Positions 10,304-23,400 of a stretch of 64,000 nt of DNA are shown piece by piece (the stretch's first letter is position 1; each line of letters begins with the position of its first letter). The position numbers were made by a program, and so were the translations under genes. Below the pieces are notes generated by a model. It had not been told where the DNA came from. It did not search any database and saw only the letters and a list, made by a program, of their open reading frames with translations. Source of the stretch: Cherax quadricarinatus (taxonomy: Eukaryota; Arthropoda; Malacostraca; Decapoda; Parastacidae); assembly GCF_038502225.1 (NCBI RefSeq), contig NC_091325.1, forward strand, positions 26,337,865 to 26,401,864, read 5' to 3'.

Positions 10304-10605
10304 ACAAGGAGTTTGTAATCAACCTATAATCGGCAGTAAGGTGTGGACTTTTGAGTCCAAACAAGTAGGTATTTCGTCAGCCATCATCCAATGAAATATG
10401 CTGACATAACACCCCCCAGGGGTAATTTATACTTACAAATTGTATCTCTTGACAGCCCAATGTTGTGATGGTTTCGACAGCTTCTAGACCTCGTCTGCAG
10501 GGGCAGCTGTGTAGACGATTTGCTGCCATTTATCAGCTAAGTGTTCATTATATATAGTTATAATTTAAACACAGCAGGTAATGCCAAAATCCTCAACAGA
10601 ATTTG

Positions 10606-11010
10606 ACCGCCCCAAGCCGTTGCTGCCCTAATACACAAAAAAAAACGCTGACCTAGTACCTTGCATCCTTGTCACCTCCTCGATGAAGGAAAGCAGAATG
10701 TTTGTTTCTTGCTGTCTTAAGCATAGACAACAATGTACACTATCTTTACTATGGTAATAAAGTGGGAGCAGGATTTTCCTTAATTGTCCTGCTAAGTAAC
10801 AATGTACTGTCTCTTATAAAAATACACTTTGCAACACCGCTGCAAGGAGCAGAGGTCACTTGACTACGTGGCATAGCATCTGTGATCAATTACTCACTCT
10901 TGCAGTAAACAAGACGCTTGCCCCTTCTGAGAGGGCTTGGCCCCTCAGGGCTGAAGGGCTGAAGGGCTGAAGGGGGCTGATACCCCCCTCCTGGAGAAAA
11001 TTTCTCCACA
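10606..11010 (-). repeat. Inverted, truncated BEL LTR fragment
   Basis: The reverse complement starts at 11010 with TGTGGAGAAATTTTCTCC and runs through the LTR to the ACGGCTTGGGGCGGT region at 10606, about LTR position 405. No internal element sequence is attached, so this is a truncated solo LTR lying tail to tail with the 3' LTR of copy 1. Confidence 0.85.
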
Positions 11011-11339
11011 CATCCTGGGACATAACTGACCTAACTTGCCCGAAATACTCTGAATAGTAAGCGGCTTTTTATATAGTAGTATGTCATTGATGTCAGCTAG
11101 GACTGTATACTTTGTACTTGTAGAAATAAAGATATTATTATTGTTGTTGTTGATTCAGCCTATGATAACTAAATAAAGTCAAACTTCATGACTTATTTCT
11201 GATAGGAAAAGAACATTCTGCAGATATTACACAAAAATTAATATGATTAATAAAACTGGCACGTGATAACTTACACAAACTAACATCAAGAGATTGTTTC
11301 CTTTGAGGTAAACATATCAACAATAAAACCTTGAAGCTA
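11011..11339. other. No gene recognised; AT-rich spacer
   Basis: It contains a GTAGAAATAAAGATA stretch followed by short GTT repeats (about 11120-11150), which looks like the 3' end of an unclassified dispersed repeat. I see no coding sequence. Confidence 0.4.
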
Positions 11340-11901
<562 letters not shown>

Positions 11902-12286
11902 CGTAACACTGGTTAATTAGCAAGAACTCATTTAAAATTAAGTCCTTTCTAAAATTTTCTCTTATACTTTTTAAAGATATATTATTTCATTTATGTTAAA
12001 GTAAAAATTAATAATTTTGTACCAAAAGAACCTTTTAAAAATTTCCTAACCTTATTATAACAAGCGCAATTTAGTTTAGCCTCATCAAATTAAATATATT
12101 TTACATAAGTTTACAACAATTTATTAATAAACTCACACCATAAAGCATAGTTTTTTCGTTTGGTTCAGAATGATTTTTGCTAAATTATTGCATACACCAA
12201 TTTTTGCTTGCTTTATTCGGCAAGAAGAGCGTTGCTATTTAAGCCAAAATAGCAAATTTGACCTATTCAGCTCGACATATATATAG
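11902..12286 (+). mobile_element. MITE-like TIR element M1
   Basis: About 385 bp, non-coding, member of a family with five copies here. The better preserved copies begin GTCGTGCCGAATA and end TATTCGGCACGAC, which are terminal inverted repeats. In M1 both ends are degraded (left CGTAACACTGG, right TATTCAGCTCGAC). Family hallmarks are TTAGCAAGAACTCATTTAAA, CCTAACCTTATTATAAC and GTTGCTATTTAAGCCAA. It is flanked by TA repeats on both sides. Confidence 0.8.
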
Positions 12287-12310
12287 CTGTCTCTCTGACA
12301 CGAGATTAAT

Positions 12311-15300
12311 CTTTCGCACAATATGACTCGCACAATATGACTCGCACAATATGACTCGCACAAGATGACTCGCACAAGATGACTCGCACAAGATGACTCG
12401 CACAAGATGACTCGCACAAGATGACTCGCACAATATGACTCGCACAATATGACTCGCACAAGATGACTCGCACAAGATGACTCGCACAATATGACTCGCA
12501 CAAGATGACTCGCACAAGATGACTCGCACAATATGACTCGCACAAGATGACTCGCACAAGATGACTCGCACAAGATGACTCGCACAAGATGACTCGCACA
12601 AGATGACTCGCACAAGATGACTCGCACAAGATGACTCGCACAAGATGACTCGCACAAGATGACTCGCACAAGATGACTCGCACAAGATGACACGCACAAG
12701 ATGACTCGCACAATATGACTCGCACAAGATGACTCACACAAGATGACTCGCACAAGATGACTCGCACAAGATGACTCGCACAATATGACTCGCACAAGAT
12801 GACTCGCACAAGATGACTCACACAAGATGACTCGCACAAGATGACTCACACAAGATGACTCGCACAAGATGACTCGCACAAGATGACTCGCACAAGATGA
12901 CTCGCACAATATGACTCGCACAGGATGACTCGCACAAGATGACTCGCACAATATGACTCGCACAAGATGACTCGCACAATATGACTCGCACAAGATGACT
13001 CGCACAAGATGACTCGCACAAGATGACTCGCACAATATGACTCGCACAAGATGACTCGCACAATATGACTCGCACAAGATGACTCGCACAAGATGACTCG
13101 CACAATATGACTCGCACAAGATGACTCGCACAATATGACTCGCACAATATGACTCGCACAATATGACTCGCACAATATGACTCGCACAAGATGACTCGCA
13201 CAATATGACTCGCACAATATGACTCGCACAAGATGACTCGCACAATATGACTCGCACAAGATGACTCGCACAAGATGACTCGCACAAGATGACTCGCACA
13301 AGATGACTCGCACAAGATGACTCGCACAAGATGACTCGCACAAGATGACTCGCACAAGATGACTCGCACAAGATGACTCGCACAAGATGACTCGCACAAG
13401 ATGACTCGCACAATATGACTCGCACAAGATGACTCGCACAATATGACTCGCACAAGATGACTCGCACAAGATGACTCGCACAAGATGACTCGCACAAGAT
13501 GACTCGCACAATATGACTCGCACAAGATGACTCGCACAAGATGACTCGCACAAGATGACTCGCACAAGATGACTCGCACAAGATGACTCGCACAAGATGA
13601 CTCGCACAATATGACTCGCACAAGATGACTCGCACAAGATGACTCGCACAAGATGACTCGCACAAGATGACTCGCACAAGATGACTCGCACAATATGACT
13701 CGCACAATATGACTCGCACAGGATGACTCGCACAATATGACTCGCACAAGATGACTCGCACAATATGACTCGCACAAGATGACTCGCACAAGATGACTCG
13801 CACAATATGACTCGCACAGGATGACTCGCACAAGATGACTCGCACAAGATGACTCGCACAATATGACTCGCACAAGATGACTCGCACAAGATGACTCGCA
13901 CAAGATGACTCGCACAAGATGACTCGCACAATATGACTCGCACAATATGACTCGCACAAGATGACTCGCACAATATGACTCGCACAATATGACTCGCACA
14001 AGATGACTCGCACAATATGACTCGCACAAGATGACTCGCACAATATGACTCGCACAAGATGACTCGCACAAGATGACTCGCACAAGATGACTTGCACAAG
14101 ATGACTCGCACAATATGACTCGCACAAGATGACTCGCACAATATGACTCGCGCAGGATGACTTGCACAAGATGACTCGCACAAGATGACTCGCACAATAT
14201 GACTCGCACAGGATGACTCGCACAAGATGACTCGCACAAGATGACTCGCACAATATGACTCGCACAATATGACTCGCACAAGATGACTCGCACAAGATGA
14301 CTCGCACAAGATGACTCGCACAAGATGACTCGCACAACTCGCACAAGATGACTCGCACAAGATGACTCGCACAAGATGACTCGCACAATATGACTCGCAC
14401 AGGATGACTCGCACAAGATGACTCGCACAAGATGACTCGCACAATATGACTCGCACAGATGACTCGCACAAGATGACTCGCACAAGATGACTCGCACAAT
14501 ATGACTCGCACAATATGACTCGCACAAGATGACTCGCATGACTCGCACAATATGACTCGCACAGGATGACTCGCACAAGATGACTCGCACAATATGACTC
14601 GCACAATATGACTCGCACAATCTGACTCGCACAAGATGACTCGCACAAGATGACTCGCACAAGATGACTCGCACATGACTCGATGACTCGCACAAGATGA
14701 CTCGCACAAGATGACTCGCACAAGATGACTCGCACAAGATGACTCGCACAAGATGACTCGCACAATATGACTCGCACAAGATGACTCGCACAAGATGACT
14801 CGCACACGATGACTCGCAATATGACTCGCACAAGATGACTCGCACAACTCGATGACTCGCACAAGATGACTCGCACAAGATGACTCGCACAAGATGACTC
14901 GCACAAGATGACTCGCACAAGATGACTCGCACAAGATGACTCGCACAAGATGACTCGCACAAGATGACTCGCACAAGATGACTCGCACAAGATGACTCGC
15001 ACAAGATGACTCGCACAAGATGACTCGCACAAGATGACTCGCACAAGATGACTCGCACAAGATGACTCGCACAAGATGACGCGCACAAGATGACCCGCAC
15101 AAGATGACCTGCACAATATGACTCGCACAAGATGACTCGCACAAGATGACTCGCACAAGATGACTCGCACAATATGACTCGCACAAGATGACTCGCACAA
15201 GATGACTCGCACAAGATGACTCGCACAAGATGACTCGCACAAGATGACTCGCACAAGATGACTCGCACAAGATGACTCGCACAAGATGACTCGCACAAGA

Positions 15301-16003
15301 TGACTCGCACAAGATGACTCGCACAATATGACTCGCACAAGATGACTCGCGCAAGATCACTCGCACAAGATGACTCGCACAATGATCGCACAAGATGACC
15401 TGCACAATATGACTCGCACAAGATGACTCGCACAAGATGACTCGCACAAGATGACTCGCACAAAGATGACTCGCACAAGATGACTCGCACAAGATGACTC
15501 GCACAAGATGACTCGCACAAGATGACTCGCACAAGAACTATGACTCGCACAAGATGACTCGCACAAGATGACTCGCACAATATGACTCGCACAAGATGAC
15601 AAGATGATTCGCACAAGATGACTCGCACAATATGACTCGCACAAGATGACTCGCACAAGATGACTCGCACAAGATGACTCGCACAAGATGACTCGCACAA
15701 GATGACTCGCACAAGATGACTCGCACAAGATGACTCGCACAAGATGACTCGCACAATATGACTCGCACAAGATGACTCGCACAAGATGACTCGCACAATA
15801 TGACTCGCACAAGATGACTCGCACAAGATGACTCGCACAAGATGACTCGCACAATATGACTCGCACAAGATGACTCGCACAAGATGACTCGCACAAGATG
15901 ACTCGCACAAGATGACTCGCACAATATGACTCGCACAAGATGACTCGCACAAGATGACTCGCACAATATGACTCGCACAAGATGACTCGCACAAGATGAC
16001 TCG
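12311..16003. repeat. 14-bp satellite array
   Basis: About 260 tandem copies of GCACAAGATGACTC. The main variants are CAATATG and CAGGATG for CAAGATG; rarer ones include TGACTCA for TGACTCG near 12730, 12818 and 12846. Indel-rich patches lie around 14330-14840 and 15350-15610, and the rest is in strict 14-bp register. The minus-strand unit GAGTCATCTTGTGC has no stop codon in any frame, so all three minus frames stay open for long distances. I regard these open frames as artefacts of repeat composition. Confidence 0.99.
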
Positions 16004-16800
16004 CAACGTGAAAACTTATATCACGAAATTGTATATATCATAATTTTCCATGTTAAAACTTTTAATGCGTCTTCTACGTCAAAAATTACCTCATGTCATT
16101 TCACCCTAAATCAAATAATTTTAGAGCAAATAGTGTTCCAATAGTGTTCCAATACAGCATTACAAAAACAAAAAACACAGTCTAAAACATGTACCAACGC
16201 TTAGTTAACTACCAGTTACGTTGTGGGTAGTTTGTTAACATTGTATAGTTTAACAATGGCAGCAGCGTCACATAGCATTTCTAAACTTAACAAACTCTTC
16301 ACACTTTTCTGTCTTTTTTATTTTCTTTTCTATCTTTTCAGTATTTTTTATCACTCTTGGACCTATGATTATTAATTGTTACAAAGTTATTTAAAGATAA
16401 AAATGAATACACTAAGAAAGGACACAAAACACCTAGGAGAGCCTGCTGGTAGACTGGCGGGTCGGCAGTGACAAGACTCTCATGTCTCACATAACAGCTG
16501 ATGTGAAGTGCTTGCACGAGAAAACTCGTATGTGATCCTCTTATCTGTGAAAAAAGGCGCTCATGTGTTGATGATGGGTACTAATGAAAGATGTTCGTAT
16601 CGGCGAAATCTCATATCGAGGGTTCTCGTATCTCGGGTGATTGTATTTTTTTTTTTACACAGGGTTTAACAAGTTTAGGTTAATGATTCCTAACTTCATT
16701 TACAATCTAAGAGCTGTTACCTGCATCATTTTATTTAAAAGCCGTTTTATTGTTATGAGATATACAAGTAGGGCCAGCAATTTCATTTGATCAGCTATTT
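16004..16800. other. No gene recognised
   Basis: AT-rich spacer between the 14-bp satellite and the LINE fragment. It has a short direct repeat (AATAGTGTTCC, twice near 16130) and a T10 run near 16648. I see no coding frame, structured RNA or transposon end. Confidence 0.4.
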
Positions 16801-16804
16801 CGTT

Positions 16805-17703
16805 GATATCGTTATGCTGTACGAATATGCTCCAGACTCGAGTCTTCCTAGGAATAAATTATTTCAGATGTAACAATGTTCTGGAGAAGGTACAGTCAGA
16901 GTGAAGTTGCTGCTTGCTGTCCGTCTTGTGGTGTAGAAGCTCATTTCTCGCTGTCCTCAGAGTCAAGCCAAGTAAAATCCTTTTACAGTATTGGCCTTGT
17001 ACATAACAGTAAGGCCGCCTACATCCCTCCTGTGTTGAAGGCTCTGCTGAAATGGCAGATCTATCCGGGATGGGCCCAGGCGAGAGACGAGGCATCTTGC
17101 TCTGTTCTCTGTTCTGTCAAGAAATCGCATATGAGATGGGAGGCAGGCAAACCAACAAAATGGAGCATACTCAAGATGTGAGCATACTTGTGCCTCGTAC
17201 AGAATTTTGCAACCTGTACTGTCGAGAAGATGCGAGATATGACGAATTGCTGTAAGATTCCTGGCTGCCTTGTTTGCAAGATTTACAACTTGGTTCTCCA
17301 TGGTCAGTTTGGAGTCAAATTTCACCCCAAGGATGTCAACTTCACCCTCAGGTACCAACATTCTTCCATTTACCACCACTCCAGCATTACTATCATGGTG
17401 CCTAGAGATTATCATCATTTGTGTTTTCTCAGGAACAATTGTTACCTGCCATCGTTTACCCCAGGTTGATATAGCTGTAATCTCGTGATTGATGTAGCGT
17501 CAAGCAACTAGCATTTCTTCTCTTGGATAAGTAAATATCAGTGTGCAGTCATCTGCATATGCATGGGATTCTGGGATGAGACGGAGAAGGTCGTTGAAGC
17601 AGACATTCCATAAAAATGGCCCAAGCACACTTCCCTGTGGAACACTTGCCAAAATAGGATATCTTGCTGACTCTGTCCCATTGATAACTACCCTTTCTTT
17701 CAT
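16805..17703 (-). pseudogene. Non-LTR retrotransposon reverse transcriptase, 5'-truncated fragment
   Basis: Minus-strand remnant of a jockey-like LINE ORF2. Piece 17703-17500 has ASVPQGSVLGPFLWNVCFND followed by AYADDCTL, the RT palm with the catalytic YADD box. After a break in frame, 17418-16963 continues with VDILGVKFDSKLTMENQV, LYEAQVCSHLEYAPFCW and HRRDVGGLTVMYKA, the thumb and C-terminal region. A further frame change leads to NELLHHKTDSKQQLHSDCTF. No endonuclease, start codon or 3' tail is present. The 5' end abuts unrelated sequence at 17704. Confidence 0.82.
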
Positions 17704-17816
17704 TATTTGAAAAGGTCACACAGAATAATAGCTATCCATGTCTACAGTATCTAACGAGAAACTTATTTTCTCAAACCACATGACCTGTTATAAACGATTA
17801 GAAAAAGCTTAGGGCT

Positions 17817-18730
17817 GACTTTTTAACATAGTTTTGATGTTACTTCCTTGTTTACGAAAGTTCCAGTAGATGATTTATTAAGTTTCTTATCTGAAGAACT
17901 TGTTAATTATGATTTACCATTGCCAGTTCCTACTATCATTAAACTTATTAACCTCAGCATTGTTGATGCAAAATTTGTATTTAATGATAAGTGATACACT
18001 CAGAAGTTTGGTATGGTGATGGGAAATCCTCTTTCACCTGTTCTTAGTAACCTATACATGGAATTTTTTGAAACAAGACTGCTTAACACAATCTTCCCTA
18101 ATAGAGCTAAATGGTTCAGATATGTTGATGATATTTTGTGTCTTATGCCTAAGAATGTAGATATACACAATTTCCTTGTTAAATTAAATAGCTTAGTCCA
18201 TTCTATAAACTTTACTGTTGAGTTTGAGGAAAATAACTCATTGCCTTTTCTAGATGTTTTAATTGTTAAGGGAAATAATGAATTCACATTTAAAATTTAC
18301 AGAAAACCTACAAATAACTGTTCCTATGTACACTATTATTCTTCACATCAAGATAGAGTTAAATTGTCTGTTTTCTCATCAATATTTTTGAGAGTTTTAC
18401 GTAATTGTAGTTCAGAGTTCATAGATGAAGAAATATCCAAAATTTATGAAATAGCTAATAATCTGAAAAATCCAAGAAACGTAATTGATAAATCTTTTAA
18501 AATTGATAGAAATACTTTTTATAATCCAAAAAGGGACAACCAACCTTATTCAACTAAAAATATGTTGGTTCTCCCTTACCATGAAGACTTGGTTGATATG
18601 CCTTCTCTCCTTAAGATTTTTAATATCAAAGTTTTATTTAAAAATCTTGATACGGTAAAAAAAAATTTTTTATAAAGAATTCCCCCCAAAATGCTGACGG
18701 ACGTGTCTATAAGATTCCTTGTAAAATTTG
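17817..18730 (+). pseudogene. Penelope-like element reverse transcriptase (C-terminal half), GIY-YIG deleted
   Basis: Starts inside RT motif A (counterpart of the NMVSFDVTYLF region at 30.1 kb) in a shifted frame. From 18013 it has 220 clear codons: MGNPLSPVLSNLYME, RYVDDILCLMP (catalytic YVDD), NSLPFLDVLI and KIYRKPTNNCS, a PLE signature. It continues through NPKRDNQPYS to CVYKIPCKI-equivalent sequence near 18700. There TGTAAAATTTG is joined directly to the last codons and 3' sequence of the element (TTTGGTTTATATAAATTAG), so about 260 bp encoding the GIY-YIG endonuclease are missing compared with 28132-28588. The 3' region then runs to about 19118. Confidence 0.88.
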
Positions 18731-19118
18731 AGATTTGGTTTATATAAATTAGATCCATTTATAATTAATAAAATTTGGGAAGAATTTAATAATACATTGG
18801 ACAAATAATAAATCTTAATTCTTGGGTAGAATATTTTGTTAGTGGGATGTCGTGAAGGGCCTGTCTAGTTGCGCCAGCAGACCTGCTGCAGTGTTCCTCC
18901 TTTCTTATGAGTCGGGTGTCGTCGCGTGTCAGGTGTTGCTTTGTTGTGGGATGTGATGGTGACGCGTGGTCTAAACCATTTATATGCCTTCCTTGATGTA
19001 TTACTTTTATAGTTCCTTGATAATGTGAGAAGTCACGAAAGCACTTGGAATTTCACTCTTTTTTCATAGTGATTGTTTTGCATATTCTGAAATCACCTGT
19101 TTACTGTGATCTTATTGC
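18731..19118 (+). repeat. PLE 3' region / long-repeat segment
   Basis: Matches segments next to the other PLE pieces (27880-28130, 34500-34700 and 35112-35360). Shared blocks are ATAGTTCCTTGATAATGTGAG and AAATCACCTGTTTACTGTGAT. PLEs carry long terminal-repeat-like segments (pLTRs). This one contains the hammerhead fold at 19012-19053 and ends just before the TA tract that starts MITE-like copy M2. Confidence 0.7.
19012..19053 (+). ncRNA. Hammerhead-ribozyme fold in PLE repeat (copy P1)
   Basis: Stem I TTCC/GGAA closes the fold. The core is TTGATAA, then an extra T, stem II GTGA/TCAC with loop GAAG, then GAAA. Stem III is a short AGC/ACT with one C-A mismatch. Relative to the consensus CUGAUGA, C3 is U and G8 is A. 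These two bases pair with each other in the folded ribozyme, so the change keeps the pair. Activity is untested. Confidence 0.6.
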
Positions 19119-19130
19119 ATATATATATAT

Positions 19131-19472
19131 GTCGTGCCGAATATGTAAAACTGGTCAATTAGCAAGAACGCATTTAAAATTAAGTCCTTTCTGAAATTTT
19201 CTCTTATACGTTTAAAGATATATTTTTTTCATTAATGTTAATGCAAAATTTTTTTATTTTGCACCAAAAGAATCTTAGAAAACTTACCTAACCTTATTAT
19301 AAAAAGAACAATTTATTTTAGCTTAACCCACCTAAATATATTTTAAATACGTTTACAATAATTTAGTACTAAACAAACACAATCAAATATATTTTCTTCG
19401 TTAGGTTCAGAATGATTTTGGCGAAATTATTGCATACACAAATTTTCACTTGTCCTATATGGCAAGATGAGC
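19131..19472 (+). mobile_element. MITE-like TIR element M2, left part (interrupted by BEL copy 2)
   Basis: Starts with the intact terminal repeat GTCGTGCCGAATA right after (AT)n at 19119-19130. It continues through the family body to GGCAAGATGAGC, where BEL copy 2 is inserted. It resumes at 26675. Confidence 0.9.
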
Positions 19473-19648
19473 TGTGGAGAAATTTTCTCCAGGAGGGGGG
19501 TATCAGCCCTCTTCAGCCCCCTCAGCCCCTTTCAGCCCTAAGGGGCCAAGCCCTCTCAGAAGGGGCGAGCGTCTTGTTTACTGCTACAGTGAGTAATTGA
19601 TCACAGATGTTATGCGACGTAGTCAAGTGACCTCTGCTCCTTGCTCGA
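19473..19648 (+). repeat. Truncated 5' LTR of BEL copy 2
   Basis: Matches the first about 176 bp of the 3' LTR up to CCTCTGCTCCTTGC, then diverges at TCGAACCGGATAAAGG. The last about 880 bp of the LTR, including the CAACA end and the place where a primer binding site should follow, are absent. This points to an internal deletion or template switch. Confidence 0.85.
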
Positions 19649-20410
19649 ACCGGATAAAGGCCACACTGTGGTCCAAATACGTTGTACTACAGTGTACAAA
19701 TAACCTATGAGCCAAGGTCCTTCGAAAAAAGCTGTAAAACTAGTGTTTTACAATATAAATCAGTATAAATGAGTCCCTCCAGACTTAATCACAGAGAATG
19801 GGCAGCCAAAAGAAAACGGGCGCTCACCCTGCGTTCACCCAAAGAAAACGGGAGCTGGGTGACTCACCCACACCCTGCACCCACTGCTCCAATCTCGAGA
19901 AATGCTGATTAAGACAACAACCCAAGTGTTGTTGTTTGAGTGTATATATATACACATAGTGTTTATAATGTTTATAGACAGAAATTAAGAGACAAGATTG
20001 TGTTAAAGTTTGTTTCTTATAGATATACCTGTTATATTAAAGGAACTTATATATATAGTGTAAGCTTTCAAATATATATTAACAGTGAAATTTATGTATG
20101 TGTAAGTAATATTCACGGGTAATTTACAGTTATACAGTGACATTTATAGTGTATAGTGAATGAAGTGTATAACGTTATTTACGATTAATCATCGTGGTCA
20201 GGCTGACACAGCAAACTCAAGCCATAAACACCAGCCACATGTACGGTGTACCCTTCATGGTCATTGACCCTGAGGTTAAGCTTAGTGGGTCAGTAGTGTC
20301 TGACTCGATTATTGCTGACTTAAGCATAACAAAAGCTCAGCTGTTTATAGCAGTACAGTGTTTTATAAACACTCTAAGTGTGGTGCTAGAATTTTCAGTA
20401 TACCATTAAA
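19649..20410 (+). other. BEL copy 2 5' leader
   Basis: Non-LTR leader between the truncated LTR and the gag ATG. It is A/T-rich with many ATATAC and TATAG runs. I find no primer binding site, because the LTR boundary it should adjoin is deleted. No counterpart is visible for copy 1, whose 5' side lies outside the window. Confidence 0.6.
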
Positions 20411-23400
20411 ATGGCTTCTTTGAAAACTCAGTTTCAGTCTTTACAGACTAAGATTACACAATTAGAAAATCTAATTTCAGTCTGTATAGGATTAACTCAA
20501 GATACAAACATAGATTTTGATGATCTTGAGGTCAAATTTGGATTATTTACACGACGTCTAGAAATAATTAATTCAGACTATACACATTATGAAAATAAAT
20601 TTCTTGAATCAGATCCATCTGAGAATGAAATTAAAAATGTTTTGGATACTTTTAGTGATCAACAATTAAGGTGGACAGGAGTACAGGCTATCTGCCGTAA
20701 AACTCTGTCACAGAGACCTACTACTAGTGGTCAAACACCTGTTACACCTGTAACAACAAGTGTCCCATTACCAAGCTTACCTACATTGTCATTACCTATT
20801 TTCCAAGGTCATAATTATGAAGAATTCATTAGTGGTTTTCAATCCATAGTGAATTCACGAACTGACATAGATGAGATTGCTAAGTTCAATTATCTTAAAT
20901 GTCTTGTGAAGGGAGAACCCTATGAACTGATTAAGTCATTTCCGGTGGTTAAAGGCAATTATCAAATAGCCTTACGTGTCTTAGCAGACAATTACTTTGA
21001 TGCTGACAAGGCCAGAGTTAGACATGCAGTCAAGTTTGAAGCCACCCAAACATTGTTTTTCAGACTTACAGGCATTTAGAATCACATTAGACAATAGTCT
21101 CAGATCTCTAGATGCTAAATATGACCTAAGACAATGTGATTGGTTTATCAGTGGTATTGTACAAGATAAGTTGTCACCACAAACTATTGAACGATTAAAT
21201 ATTATGTTCAATAAACGCTATTTCACATTTGAAGAAATTAGCAATGGTTTACAAACAATAGTTTCATGCATGCAAGCAACGAGACAAGATGAAAAATCCA
21301 CAAATCCAGTGGATAACAAACCTTCAACTCAGTATAAAAAGAGTATACCTACTCCCACTAAACCACATAATGGGAAATCCCATATAGGCATTTATCAAGC
21401 TGTGAATACAATAGACAGTAAACAGACTGTCATACATAAACGTACTCCAAAATGTGTACTTTGTGATGGAACACATTGGGCACAGTATTGTATTCAATAC
21501 ACATCAATGGAGGCACGTAAACAACGTGTTCATCAGCTGAAAAGGTGCATCAAGTGTTTAGGTGAACACAAGGGAGGTAAATGCTCACCGAAGAAGTGTT
21601 TTAAATGCAAGGGTATGCATCATACAGCATTATGCCCAAATACTTTCGCTGAACAGCAGAAGACTTCCACAGCATCAGGAAGTCAACAAGCAACAGCATT
21701 AAATGTGAGAGATAAGTTTAAAGCAACTGCTCTCCCGATAGCTCGAATTGAGTTATCTAATAAATTACACAAAACCAATGTGCTAACACTATTTGATCAA
21801 GGCTCACAAAGGTCCTTCATAAGAAGAACGGTGTTGCAGAACCTGAATAAACAACCCTATGCCAAAATACAGTTAGATATAGCTGGTTTTTTCCACAATT
21901 CTGGTAAACAGACATATGACCTAGCCAGAATCACTGTTGGTCTAGGAAACAGGAAAAAGACAGTAGAAACTGTGGTAGTAGATGATTTGCCTAAGTCTGT
22001 GCAGATCCAGGGATTAAAAGAAACAGTTGCAGCACTGAAAGCAGCTAAGGTCAAGTTAGCCTGTCCTGACATACAGACGGACACAATTAGTCCAATTGAT
22101 TTAATCATTGGAAGTGATTATTATCACTGTTTTGTGCAAAATATAGTAAGTAAACATGATGTTCACTTGCTGAAAACAGCAGGAGGCCACATGATATGTG
22201 GTCCCATTCCCTCTCAAAGTGGGAAAGAAGCTGATATTGATTCAGTGGAAAATGTACTAGTTACGAGAATAACCGCTGATCATGTACCACAGCAAAAATT
22301 ATCATTACTGGAAGAAATGAATGAACCAGTTGATAAGTTGTGGGATTTAGATGCGATAGGTATTGATGTAAATAAACCAAGCCCACAAGAGTCTCAGGTT
22401 AGGTTACAATGGAAATTAAATCCACCACATCTGCCTAGCAATTATCGCATGGCTTTCGGACAGATGAAAGCACAAATACATGAGCTCAGGAAGAATCCAG
22501 AGCTACTGACTGTTTATGATAATATCATACAAGAACAGTTGGACAATAAATTCATTGAGGAAATAGTCGAAGATAAGTTGAAGACAGAAGCTCATTATCT
22601 TCCGCACCATGGAGTCAGAAAGGATTCTGAAACCACTCCACTACGTGTTGTATATAATTGCAGCGCACGTGCAAATAAAGATGTAGCAAGTCTTAATGAC
22701 TGTCTGATGACCGGACCCTCACTAACTGAGAAGCTTGGAGACGTTCTTATGAAATTTCGCACAAACCCATATGCCTACACGGCTGATATTTCCAAGGCTT
22801 TCTTAAGAGTAGGACTACAAGAAATAGATAGAGATTATACTCGATTCTTGTGGCCTGAAAATCCACATGATCCTCAAAGTCCTGTGAAAACTTATCGTTT
22901 CAAATCAGTATTATTTGGTGCAACATCCTCTCCATTCTTATTAGAAGCTACTCTAAATACACATTTGAAGAAATCTGAAAGTCCCTTCAAAGAAATCTTA
23001 AAGAAAAGTTTCTATGTGGACAATCTTCAAGGTACTGTGAATAAAGAGGATGATTTGAAATCCTTATACAGAGAAGCTAACAAGGAGATGAAAGAAGCAA
23101 ATATGCCTCTAAGGATGTGGAATACAAATTCAAAGCAATTAAGGGAACTTATCAAAGAAGATTTCCCAGAAACTGAAATTCCTGATTGCAACAACATGCT
23201 GGGACTTAATTGGAACACACAGGAAGATACTTTGAGTCTCAAAAGGATAAACAATAAATCATGCAGTACACTCACTAAACGTAGTTTACTGTCAGAGGTA
23301 TCACAATGTTTTGATCCTCTAGGACTCGTCTCACCAATTACCATAAAAGGTAAAATGCTTATGCAAGATGCATGGAAACTCAAAATTGGATGGGATGAGA

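Larger units (their letters stand above)
5138..10598 (+). repeat. 3' LTR of BEL copy 1, split by two insertions
   Basis: The LTR starts TGTGGAGAAATTTTCTCC and ends CCTCAACA, matching the 3' LTR of copy 2 (25612-26669) base by base with substitutions. It is present as three blocks: 5138-5544, 9580-9912 and 10294-10598. A CR1 LINE separates blocks one and two. A 381-bp minus-strand insert with a 10-bp target duplication separates blocks two and three. Without the insertions the LTR is about 1.05 kb, like that of copy 2. Confidence 0.85.

Noticed and set aside
12235..16006. Very long minus-strand open frames (up to about 1100 codons) with a repeating CESSCASHLVRVIL-type peptide
   Set aside because: They are a by-product of a 14-bp satellite whose minus-strand unit has no stop in any frame. 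All three frames are equally open, indels change frame freely, and there is no gene context.
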